Origin: Neocallimastix lanati (nom. inval.)
Taxonomy: Eukaryota > Neocallimastigomycota > Neocallimastigomycetes > Neocallimastigales > Neocallimastigaceae
Assembly (NCBI GenBank): GCA_016946835.1
Contig: JACVTC010000022.1
Location: 1,235,001 to 1,252,500, forward strand
Direction of reading: 5' to 3'
Length of the DNA: 17,500 bases
The position numbers were made by a program, and so were the translations under genes. Shown piece after piece: positions 1 through 10,300 of the stretch. How positions within the stretch are numbered: the stretch's first letter is position 1; the number at the start of each line of letters is the position of its first letter. Below the pieces are notes generated by a model. The model ran no database searches. It was not told the origin of the DNA and saw nothing but the letters and a program-made list of their open reading frames with translations.

Positions 1-86
1 AAAAAGAATAATTTTAATGATTTTGATGTTGAAATAGAAGTTTGTAGTAAGTTTAGCACAAGAATAAAATCAAAAGGAAAGATTCA

Positions 87-121
87 TAAAACAAAACAAA
101 ACAAAACAAAACAAAACAAAA
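87..121. repeat. (AAAAC)n microsatellite
   Basis: About six or seven copies of AAAAC run directly into the region that precedes the ABCF-like fossil. A similar A-rich AAAAC tract sits inside the LINE fossil near 13650, so this unit seems to expand readily inside dead coding sequence here. Confidence 0.85.
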
Positions 122-159
122 TTATGAAAGAAAAAATTCATAAAAGAAGGTTGTTAAAA

Positions 160-516
160 ATACTAAAGATAAATGAAGAATTCCTAAGGAAAGAAAAACA
201 AAGGCTGTTTAAGGATATGGATAATTTTATTATTGAAAAACAATTTTATCATTCAAATTCAATGATTGTGGTTATGATCTTCCACCACCAGTATTACAAG
301 TTCGCGATGTTGACTTTGATTATGATAAGGGTTATATCCTTTTCAAAAAATATTAACTTTGATCTTGATTTAGATTCACGGGTTACCATTGTTGGACCAA
401 ATGATATTGTTACGTTTACTTCTTTGAAAATTATTAGTTGGCCAAGTTGAACCATTAGCTGGTGAAGTTAAGCCTAATCATCATTTATCGTATTGCTATT
501 ACAGATTCAATTTAAT
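160..516 (+). pseudogene. ABCF-family ATPase fragment (second ABC cassette), frameshifted pseudogene
   Basis: Pieces of an ABCF ATP-binding protein (the GCN20/ABCF3 or Arb1/ABCF2 group, soluble ATPases acting in translation and ribosome biogenesis) can be read in three successive frames. From about 249 one frame gives LPPPVLQVRDVDFDY and then YILFK. After 350 another frame gives NINFDLDLDSRVTIVGPN. From 440 the third frame gives GQVEPLAGEVKPNHHL. In order these match the linker, the start of the second nucleotide-binding domain, the Walker A region and the following strand of ABCF proteins. The Walker A, normally GPNGxGKST, reads GPNDIVTFT, so the catalytic Lys is lost. Frameshifts fall at about 241-249, in an A6 run at 345-350 (one extra A) and at about 438 (one extra T). 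Nothing resembling the Q-loop, signature or Walker B follows 516. The stretch at 160-240 (KEKQRLFKDMDNFIIEK) is a weaker match to the inter-domain linker. Family assignment is secure; subfamily is not. Confidence 0.85.
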
Positions 517-2360
517 AATTATTCATCATCATTCTTACTATCATTTCATTAATAATGTATACACTTTAAAATATTAAAATTTTTTTTTTAATAAAATTAA
601 TTATATCATTTTTTTATTTATATCTATTAATTTATTTATTTATTTACTTATATATTTATTTAAAAAAAAAAAATAACTAATAACTTTAATTTTTTAATTT
701 AAATTTTAAAGAAAATAATATGTATAAATGACCAAATAAAAAAAAAATTACTAAATTCATATTTTTCTTTTTTAATTATGTGATAAATTTTACCATTGTT
801 CTTTATTTATGTTTCAACTACCTAAACTTTTTTTTTATTTTTATTTTTATTTTTTTGATAAAAAAAAAAAAAAAAAAAACTAATTTCATTATTATGAAAT
901 AAATAAAATAAAATAAAATAAAATAAAATAAATAGTTGAATTTAAATATAAAATACAGATTGAATAGAATAAAACAAAACAAAATAAAATAAAATCTTTG
1001 TAAGAAAGGTTTCATAATAAAAAAAAATTATATATTAATACACATTAAATTTATTTTAAAGAAGTAATAATAAAAGTGTTTAGTATTAATAATTAACTTT
1101 TTTTTTTTTTTTTTTTTTTCTCTTTAATAACAAAAAGTATTGCTCATGAAATTTTTTTTTGTTTTTCCTAAAAAAGTAAAAATTATTAAATATTAAATCA
1201 CTTAAAATATATATATATTATTTTGTCATTTTACTTTATTAATTAAATGCAAAATTTTTTTTTCTATTATAATTTTATACTTTATTAATATTTATTTATT
1301 TTTCATGAAACATTTTATTTTAAAAAAAAAAATTTTTTTAACAATTTATAACATATTATCAATCAATAACGATTAAAACGATAATTTTTTTTTTTTAAAT
1401 GTAAAATCTATAATTATTAGTAAAATGATATTTATTATCTTTTTATTCTTTTATTTTATTACAAAAGGAAAGAAAAAAAAAGAAAAAAAAAAAGTAATTT
1501 TTTTTATTATACATGGTTTTTGGTAAATATATGCATATATATACATCATTTATTAGTTTTTAAAGACTTCTTTAAATTAATATTAGGTTGATTAAAAAAG
1601 GAAATTATTTAGATAAATAAATAAATATTAATATAAAAAAAATTTTTTTAAATTTAAAATTATTAACTGTCATTTGATAATAAAAAAAAAAAAAAAGAAG
1701 AAAAAGAAAAGAAAGGAAAAGAAATTAAACTGTAATTGGCATGCAGTATCATCTTTACCAAAAAAAAAAAAAAAAAAATAGAATATTATATGAATTAAAT
1801 TAATTACCAAAATATTTAATATGATGCTATTATGTGGTAAATTTTTAGTTAAATTATTTTTTTAATATTATTTTATTTTTATTTTTATTTTTATTATTTT
1901 GTTTTTATTTTTAAAATTTATATATTATATTAACAAATTAATTAAATAATATGAAAACTTTAATTAAATTAAAACCTTTTTTTTTTTTTTTATATGAATG
2001 AAATTATTGAGAAAAACGTTTAAAAATTTTTTAAAATATTGAATAAATAATAATAAGAGAGAATTATTGAAAAGGTTTGAAAATTTTAATAATTAATTTT
2101 TAAATATGCATATATCTAATTTTCTTTTGATAACATTGTATAATTATATATATTTATTATTTGAAGTTTAATGATAATATATTGTATACTATTTTATTTT
2201 TGATTATTGTGATAATACACTATAATATAAATATAAATATTTAATCAAGAAATAAAAAAAAAATTTCATACAGTTAAATAAAATATGAAATATAAAATAA
2301 TACAATAATAAAATAATAAAATAAAATTAGTTAATAATTGATAAATGTATATATATAATT
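517..2360. other. AT-rich intergenic region, no gene seen
   Basis: This stretch is nearly pure A and T with many homopolymer runs and no codon-like structure on either strand. It contains an (AAAAT)n tract at about 898-932, T runs at about 1099-1119 and 1976-1990, and purine-rich tracts at about 1465-1494 and 1681-1727. The minus-strand frame over 818-1015 translates only to Phe, Ile, Tyr and Lys runs and is not a gene. I saw no tRNA-like cloverleaf. Confidence 0.7.
898..932. repeat. (AAAAT)n microsatellite
   Basis: Uninterrupted AAAAT units, about six copies, follow a small perfect hairpin at 884-899 (stem TTTCAT/ATGAAA, loop TATT). Confidence 0.8.
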
Positions 2361-2515
2361 TATTATTATTATTATTTATTATTATTATTTATTATTATTA
2401 CTATATTATTTATTATTATTATTTATTATTATTATTATTTATTATTTATTATTATTACTATATTATTTATTATTATTATTTATTATTATTATTTATTTAT
2501 TATTATTATTTTTTA
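2361..2515. repeat. TTA/TTATTT array with a 57-bp tandem duplication
   Basis: The tract consists of TTA triplets broken by TTT. A rare marker, ACTATATTATTTATT, occurs at 2400 and again at 2457. The sequence around the two copies matches, which shows a 57-bp segment was duplicated on top of the triplet array. The plus-strand frame through it (2345-2539) is only Tyr, Ile and Leu runs and is not coding. Confidence 0.8.
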
Positions 2516-3674
2516 ATATATATAAAAAAAAACTTTTAAAAGTTAATTTTTAACATTTTTTTTTTTTAAAAGAAAGAAGATACTTAATTATGATTTATGA
2601 ACATGTGCTAATTAAAGCTAATTAAATAATTATTAATACATAATTAAGGCATTTAGAAAGATACTTTATATGCTTATCTACTTTCAGCCTTTTTTTTTTT
2701 TTTTTTTTTTTTTTAATAATTGTTAGTTAATGTTATAAAATAATAAGTAAATAAATAAATAATGAATAATGAATAAAAAATAATATTTTTTATATTACAA
2801 GATATAAACTATATTAAAAAAAATGGCAATATTTTTAATTAATTTAAAATATTATTATTTTTTTATTTTTATTATAATAATATATTACATTATATTACAA
2901 TATATTTATATTAATAGTAAAATTAGCTCTGTTGAATAACGCTTAAAAGAGCATTAACAATTAATTTTATATTAATTTAATTAATTATTTTAAAAAAATT
3001 ACCAAAAAAGGAAATTCATTTTTTAGTAAATAAAAATTTGAAAATATTAAATTAAAAAAAAAAATTAATTATTATTCATTGGGTTTGCCACGATGAAAAA
3101 TTTCTGTTTATTGCTTAATGTATTGAACACCTTATTTTTATATGTTTTTGAATTATTAATATAAATTCATAATGTATTCCAATATATTATTTTGATAGAA
3201 AAGTTTATTTATAATCAAAGTTTATTAATAAATGAATTTTAATATTAATTATTTCTTATAATTTTTTTTCTTGTGATACAATCTTTTCTTTTATAAAAAC
3301 AATATAAAATACATAATATATTATAAATATAAATTAATATATGAGCTATTTTATTGTAATAATTTTTTATTTATTATTAATAATTAAGATTAAATAAAAA
3401 ACATTAATATTCTATATTAAATATATTAAATAATATACACAAAACAAATAAACAAATTACCAATTGTAAATTTTAAATAATAATAAAATTACAAATAATG
3501 GATTACACATTATACATCATATAAATATATGCAATAATAAATGAAATGAAACTGAAATAATAATGAGAAATAAATAACTAATTAACTAACTAAATGAATG
3601 AATGAATGAATGAATAAATAAATAAATAAATAAATAATTTAATATTATTTTATCATAATTACCAATTCAAAATA
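2516..3674. other. AT-rich intergenic region, no gene seen
   Basis: This region holds a T run of about 25 bases near 2690-2715, scattered ATTA-rich sequence and a (TGAA)n(TAAA)n microsatellite at the right end. A slightly less AT-biased patch at about 3075-3130 could be decayed coding sequence, but neither strand gives a recognisable protein. Confidence 0.6.
3594..3639. repeat. Compound (TGAA)n(TAAA)n microsatellite
   Basis: About six TGAA units pass without a break into about five TAAA units. The switch suggests a G-to-A change that spread along the array. It ends about 35 bases before the phosphodiesterase fossil begins. Confidence 0.8.
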
Positions 3675-4292
3675 AATATAATTAATAATGATCATCCAGG
3701 ACTAAGTAATAAGTTTTTGATTCAAATCAAAGATCCATTAGTAATACTTTATAATGATAGATCTATATTAGAAAATAATTATTTTCTTTGATATATTATT
3801 CAAAAAAATAATAATTTTCTTGAACATGAAGATAAAGAAAAAGTTAATGAATTTAGAAAAGTTATTATTATTAATAAAATGGAGTATGTATTCAATGTAA
3901 CAAAGGAAAAACCAATCTATAAAAGATGGGTAGATAGAATTATGGAAGAATTTTATTGACAAGGTGATACGGAAAAGAAATTTAATATACTTTTATCACC
4001 ATTTGATAATAGAGATAATGCTAATCCTAATGGTTGTCAAAAGAGTTTTATAGAATTTATTACTTAACCTGTTTTTGAGTTTTTAGATGAACTGGTTTAT
4101 ATATGTCATAACAAACCTGTTCCAGAAGAATTCTTTAAATCTCCAACAAAATTGGATACATTTTAATTTGGTTTTTTAAAAAAATGGTATTGGCAATACT
4201 GTTCGAGAATAGGTATTAGTAATTATAATTGTAGTAACGAAAATAATGCTAATGCTAATAATACTAATGTTAATTTAAATAACATCAATTAA
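3675..4292 (+). pseudogene. Class I cyclic-nucleotide phosphodiesterase C-terminal fragment, pseudogene
   Basis: A single reading frame can be followed for about 600 bases and matches the C-terminal part of the PDEase_I catalytic domain, which hydrolyses cAMP or cGMP. In order it shows NDHPGLSNKFL, LYNDRSILEN, EFRKV, PIYKRWVDRIMEEFY, QGDTEK, LSPF and CQKSFIEFI, the last holding the family's nucleotide-binding Gln. The frame is broken by stops at 3789 (TGA), 3957 (TGA), 4065 (TAA) and 4164 (TAA). The upstream HNxxH and HD metal-site segments are absent. The usual HDxDHPG reads INNDHPG, and LENHH reads LENNY. About 40-50 residues, including the His-Ala-Asp metal-site segment, appear deleted between EFRKV and NVTKEKPIYKRW. 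An Asn-rich tail leads to a TAA at 4290. The frame is otherwise unshifted, so decay has been by substitution and in-frame loss. The minus-strand frame at 3768-3962 is its shadow. Confidence 0.9.
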
Positions 4293-4680
4293 GCTAAATA
4301 AATGCTTTATCAATATCTTATATTAAAATAAAGGGTTAATATTTAACCATAGCTATTTATAAATATAAATTAGAATTTTTTTTTTTTGAGATACAGTTTA
4401 TAATTTGTGGGAAGCATATAAATAAAAAATATAAAGGCAATAAAAGAAAATAGGTACATTGAGATTAACTTTTTATATTTTTAATATAATAAAGATAATA
4501 TATTATATTATCTATATAATGATTACTAAATCATGTCAAATACTTTTTTTTAATAAATCTAATCCCTTATTTAAAAAAAGAAGCATAAGAAAAAAGTATA
4601 ACAATATATATATTTTTAAATGAAATATAATAAAAATATATATATTTTTCTTCATATATTTATTATTTTTTAAAAAGGCC

Positions 4681-4711
<31 letters not shown>

Positions 4712-5575
4712 AAAATTTTATCTTTTGTATACAATTTAACATTTAATATGTACAAATTGTATTCATATTTTATGCTTTTATATATCATCTAAGTTTAAAT
4801 AATAAAAGTTTAATTAATTTTGGAGAAATATATGTAAAATACCAATGAAATTTATAAAAAAAAAAAAAAAAATTAAGGTATTTTATTGTTTTACTACCAA
4901 GTTAATTCAGAATACTATTGAAATATAGAAAATTTTAATAGAAAAATTGATATTTTATTTTAATTATATTACAGTATATTATATATTAGTATATATTAAA
5001 TAATATATAGAGTATAGTATATAATACATAGTAATAAATTATTAATATATGAACAATTTAAAATATATATATTTATAATATAATAAAAATAGTAATTAAA
5101 TATTAAGAAAATCTAAAATCATATAATATTTTTTGTGATATATTAATACTAAGTCTATGAAATTTTGTACTTTTCCTTTTTTCTTTTCTTTTTTTTATTT
5201 TTAATAAATTAAAAAAATTATTTAATAAAGTTTTATTTATAGAAAGGATTGCTATTTTATTTCTTTGTTTATTGAATATTCATATTTTGTAATAAATTAT
5301 AATATATAATAATAAATTATATTAAATAATGTTTTATTCTTTAAGGTAAATAATAATTAGTTTTTTAATTTATTTTAATATATTAGAATATATAATATTT
5401 TCCTATTGAGTTTAATAGGATTACATAAATATAATATAAATAATATATAGTTCCAAATAAATATATAATTAATCGATTATAGAAAAAAATGTTATATTAT
5501 TCGTTCATTTATAGAGAAAGACAAAAAATTTCAAAAAACATATTTATAATAAATAATAAATAATTGAATAATAAA
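4293..5575. other. AT-rich intergenic region, no gene seen
   Basis: This is AT-only sequence with a T run at 4680-4705, an A run at 4857-4872 and many TATA-type dinucleotide stretches around 4970-5100. A perfect hairpin lies at 5401-5420 (7-bp stem TCCTATT/AATAGGA, 6-base loop). I see no coding signal. Confidence 0.65.
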
Positions 5576-5695
5576 TAAAATGTAATAAATAATAAATAAA
5601 ATGTAATAAAAATAAGTAAAATGTAATATAAATTAGTAAAATGTAATATAAATTAGTAAAATGTAATAAAAATTAGTAAAATGTAATAATAAATA
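5576..5695. repeat. 20-bp minisatellite, about six units
   Basis: The core ATGTAAT recurs at 5580, 5601, 5621, 5641, 5661 and 5681, giving spacings of 21, 20, 20, 20 and 20 bases. The unit is approximately TAAAATGTAATATAAATTAG, with variation between TAT and TAA after the core. It grades on the right into TAA-rich arrays. Confidence 0.85.
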
Positions 5696-5749
5696 ATAAA
5701 TAATAAAATAATAATAAATAATAAATAATTGAATTATAAATAATAAATA

Positions 5750-5980
5750 ATTAATAATATATAATAAAATAATAAATAATAAAATAATAAATAATAAAAT
5801 AATAAATAATAAAATAATAAATAATTAAATAATAAATAATTAAATAATAAATAATAAATAATAAATAATAAATAATAAATAATAAATAATAAATAATAAA
5901 TAATAAATAATAAATAATAAATAATAAATAATAAATAATAAATAATAAATAATAAATAATAAATAATAAATAATAAATTA
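5750..5980. repeat. Nested AT satellites: 15-bp units followed by a 7-bp (AAATAAT)n array
   Basis: From about 5751 to 5827 the unit is AAAATAATAAATAAT (15 bp, about five copies). Two units carrying ATTA follow, and from about 5845 to 5979 there is a pure heptamer, AAATAAT, in about 19 copies. The 15-mer equals one 7-mer plus one 8-mer, so the two arrays are probably related. The minus-strand frame over 5734-6063, a heptapeptide repeat of Leu, Phe, Ile and Tyr, arises only because three 7-bp units make 21 bases. It is not a gene. Confidence 0.85.
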
Positions 5981-7306
5981 TTAAATAATAAAAAATAAAA
6001 TAATAAATAAAAAAAAATAGTACATAAATAATAAAAAAAAAAATAATAAAAATATAAAATCATTATAATACAATTATAAAATAATAATTATAATTGTTAT
6101 TATAGTTAATAAATTTCGTAATAATATTTGAATACTTTTTAATAATTTAACATTGCCATTTTTTTTTTTTTTTTTTTTTTATATTATATATTTTAACCAA
6201 TAGATTTCTAATAAATTAATAATACATATATGTATCATGTATTACAATTGAAATTAAAAAAGTATATTTTTATATAAATATCTAATAAATTCCCAGGGTA
6301 AAAAATTTTCTCTAAAAATTATATGTTCTATTTAATAAAATAAAAATAATTTAAAGGAATACAATATAATATAAAAAGTTTTAATAAGTTCTTGTTTATA
6401 TTAATATTTATTTCTTATTTCTATTTTTTTTTTTTGTTTTTATGTTTCAAATTATTTATTTTAGTATTATTAAACAATAAATTAGATAATATGATATAGA
6501 GAAATTATTTATTGAAATATTATTTATTCATAACTTTATTATATTTTAAATTTGAACATAAAAATAAAAAAATCATTTACTATATGATACTATAAAATCA
6601 AAAACATTAAAGTTTATTAAAATTATTTATATGTAATTCATTTTTAAAAAATATATAGTGAATAAACAAAACTTTCAATTATTTATGTTAATTATTTATC
6701 AAATTATATATATTAAAGAAAAAAAAAATAAAGAAAAATATTTTTGATGTATATATTTTTGTTTCATTATATAAAAATATTTATCTATCAGTTATAAGTA
6801 TATTTTTTTATTGATTCAATTATGTGTACTATATTAAATAATTAAATAGTATAACAAAATTCTTTAAGCTTGCGCATTTTAATAAAACATAAATATATAT
6901 TTTGTAATTTAAATAACAACAAAAAATAAAAATAAATATTATAAAAATAAAAAAAATAATTTAAAAATAAAATCAGCAAATACAAATACAAAAAACAAAA
7001 AGTATATATATTATTATTTATTACATATTCATAAACTTTATAAATTTTCAACAAATTTATTATTTAAAAAAGAAAAGAAATGTTTATATTTACGGCTAAA
7101 AATTTAGTCAAAAACTCAATTCAAGAAGTATTTTTTATTATGAAAACTTTAAGAATAACAAATTAAAAATATTTATAATTAAAATATAAGTAAACAATAA
7201 TATTTTTTATATTAAAACGACAAAGAATAACTATTTCATTATAAAATAAAATTATATAATATAAATTTTTTACTTCAATATTATTTAAATATCAAAAATT
7301 TATTTA
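5981..7306. other. AT-rich region upstream of the 1019-residue gene
   Basis: No coding signal is visible. There is a T run at about 6159-6180. The minus-strand frame at 6842-7054 is composed of Phe, Tyr, Ile and Leu and reads like chance. The promoter and 5' untranslated region of the gene starting at 7322 must lie in the right part of this stretch, but with almost no G or C I cannot single out a TATA element. Confidence 0.6.
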
Positions 7307-7321
7307 TAACAATTGAAAAAA

Positions 7322-10300
7322 ATGGCAAAATTTAAGAAGATATTAAGTTTTTTGAAAGGTTCTAAAAAGAGAAAGAGTGTTGTAATTCACGATAGTAGAA
7401 CAATGCGTAATAGTGAAGTTCCTATGGGTGGACTTGCAGGTAATGGTAATATGAGATATGGAGCAAACTCCGGAAGACCAATTGTAGGTAATGGAGGTCA
7501 TTATGAACAATTTCTTTATATTGATGATGTAAAAAATGGTGGATTAAAAAAGAGAACTTTATCAGTTGCTCCCTCAGTGGTTTCTTCATCGAATTACACT
7601 CAAACAGATAATGAATTCTCTGATACGTTAAGTCATTTACGTTCTGAAAGTTCTCGTTTTGAACGTTTTAATAATCGTAATGGTAGTATCAAAGTTAATG
7701 GAAAGCCAATACCAAATCGTATGAATGGTATTGGAAATTCTGTTGTGAGTAAAACTTCGAGTACTGTTAGTTCAGTTAAAAATAAAAAGACTAATAAATC
7801 ATTTATACTTAGACAAGATCCAAAAGAAGAAGAAAAGGTAATTGTTGAAGTGCAAGATAATAATGAAGCTGAAATTGAAATTGATGAGGATGAATTAATA
7901 GCAGCTGTTGAAGAGTTTGATAAGAGAAGAAAAGGTTCATCCAATATTCGTTCAATGAGTTCTTCTCGTACAGATACTGGTACTTTTATTATAAAAGAAG
8001 ATAAGGAAGATCAAGATGGTAATCAATCGTTCATTATAAAAAATGTAAATGATGATGCTCAAACCAAAAAATTATCCTTTATTATATCATCGGCCAATCA
8101 ACATACTTATAATCCTGATGAAACTGAGGAAGAAAATATCAATTCAAGTGAATCTTATCTTCTTTCAACACCAAATATTACTTATAGTAGTCAAGAACAA
8201 AGTAATAATGAAGTTAATATTGAAATAGAAGGAATGGAAAATATGAAAAAGGATTACTTAGCTAATGTTAAGTCATCTATTTATGATAAAAGTTCAAATG
8301 TTAGAGAAAGCTTAATACAATTTCAACCACCTGATTTTAATACTGATAATGAAAAAGTATATGATAATCGTAATAAAGATTTTATTAAAACTTTATTTAA
8401 AAAATTTCCACATCATGAAGAAAAGATTGGTAAAAAAGCTAATAATAATAGTGATGATGAAGATGAAGATGAAACGTTAAATAAACTTCTTAATAGAAGA
8501 AAAGTTAATTTTGTCATTAATAATAAAAATACGATGGGTACTTCAAATGATGCTACCTTAACTAAAAAATTAAGTGTTAAAAGTACTAATGCAATTTTTG
8601 AATATACTCCAAAACCAATTCTAGTGACTTCACCAAAATTAGAAAAATCTAATATAACATCAGCAGCTAATACAATAACCAAAAATTCCAATGGAACAAT
8701 TGGTCGTACTTATTCTTTAAATCAAGAATCATCAGTAAAACGTTTAGATAAAGTTGAAACAAAAACAAAAACAAAAACTTCAGATGAATCACTTTCACAA
8801 AGACGTTCAAAAAGAGAATTAAATGAGATGAACGAGAATTTAAAGCAGAGTTCTAGTGCATATACTAGTGCTGTTCCTTCTTCATCTTCAAGAAATATAT
8901 TTTTTATGCCGTTACCAAGACCATCTCAAGCTACTCTATTGGAATTTGGAAATTCGTCAATTAATTCACCATCTCTTAAATCCAAGAAATCTAATCTATA
9001 TTCTCACAGTAATCATTCTCTTGGAAGTTTTCCACTTAGTACTACCTCAACTAATTCTATAGGAGAATCTTCAACGTCTACAAGACGTCATCAATGGAGT
9101 GAAAAAAATAATTCTTCATCAATAAAAGTAAAAGGAGGTAATTCATATTCCGCTCCTCTTAAAGCTTCTATTCCAATGAGTTCTGGATACAAATCATCAA
9201 AGGAAAGCTTAGTAGGATCTTATTCCTCTAGTAATACTAAACTAGGAGCACATAATAAATTAACTAATGTTCCATCTTCAAATACCCTTTTTTCAGCAAC
9301 TTCTCTTTATTCCTCATCGAAGAAGCAAAAGGAAAAGATTATTTCAAGCAGTGTACAGACCTCATATACTCCATATAAATTAAATAAAGGTAGCACTCGT
9401 ACATTAACTGAATCATCTTCTAATCAAAGTTCTACATCGGATGTTTCAAAAGATAATAATTCATATAAAAGTTCAAAAGATAAACCTTATTTAATTTCAT
9501 CAAACTTACATATCGGTCATAAAGAAGTGAATGATCCTGTTGAAATAGATCGTAATAGTTCTATTTCAAATCCTGAATTATTCTTAGATTTAGATGATTA
9601 TAATGACTTTGATAGAAGTCGGGAAGAAAGTTTAAGACATGTTAAAGAATTCGTAAAATCATTAGATGAAAATCCTGGTATGGAAACTCTTTTCTCTACC
9701 CCAATATCGTATCGTAAAAGATATGAAAAATATGGTTCTTTAAAATCACGAGTTAGTAATAAAAGTAACCATAATAAAACAAATTCAATTGGTAATAATA
9801 GTGTTTCTACAGGAGGTGGTTCATTAAAATCTAATAAAAAATCAAATTCAAGACGTTCTACCCATTCTAATCTTTCTTTAAATAGTGAAGGTTCATCTCT
9901 TACTGAATATTCAAAATCTTCATCATCCTCATTTTCTATGCATACTAATTCTACAAATATCAGAGATTATTATCTTTCAGCCACCAAAAAATATAATACT
10001 ACTAAAACTCTTCCAGTAACGACAACAATAAAAAAGCTTAAAAATAGTACAGAAGATACTAATGGTGAATCCGGAAATTCATTAAAGAAGAAAAAATTTA
10101 ATAGTGATTCTACTATCGTTAATTCTTATAATAAAAAATATAATAATAGATCATCTTTTCAAACAAAACAAGGAAAACATCAGAATTCTTCTTCTGTTTC
10201 TTCTGGATCAACTTTAGCTTATTCACCATTACCAGTTCCACGTTCTTTATTAAATAATAGTAATAATTTAAATAAATTATCTTTAATGACTGCAGATAGT

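Noticed and set aside
818-1015. 65-residue minus-strand frame
   Set aside because: It consists of Phe/Ile/Tyr/Lys runs from homopolymers and the AAAAT microsatellite.
2345-2539. 64-residue plus-strand frame
   Set aside because: It is entirely Tyr/Ile/Leu repeats from the TTA array.
3675-4292. Stop-codon reassignment or readthrough in the phosphodiesterase frame
   Set aside because: Both TGA and TAA occur inside the frame, metal-site residues are also changed or deleted, and the intact genes in the window end in TAA. Decay explains everything.
3675-4292. Introns hiding the phosphodiesterase stops
   Set aside because: Conserved residues continue immediately on both sides of the stops, for example EEFY-stop-QGD, so there is no room for an intron.
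5576-5695. CRISPR-like array in the 20-bp repeats
   Set aside because: The units are contiguous with no unique spacers, and the genome is eukaryotic.
5734-6063. 109-residue minus-strand frame with a Leu/Phe/Ile/Tyr heptapeptide repeat
   Set aside because: It is the direct product of the 7-bp AAATAAT satellite read in three phases and has no gene-like composition.
6842-7054. 70-residue minus-strand frame
   Set aside because: Its composition is that of random AT-rich sequence and it matches no family I can recognise.
7313-7321. Start of the large gene at TTG 7313
   Set aside because: A eukaryotic start at the ATG 9 bases later, with A at -3 and G at +4, is far more likely.
7633-9062. Three extra frames inside the large gene (7633-7944 -, 8413-8691 -, 8856-9062 +)
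   Set aside because: They are other-frame shadows of the 1019-residue coding sequence, with Ser- and Leu-rich composition mirroring its codons.
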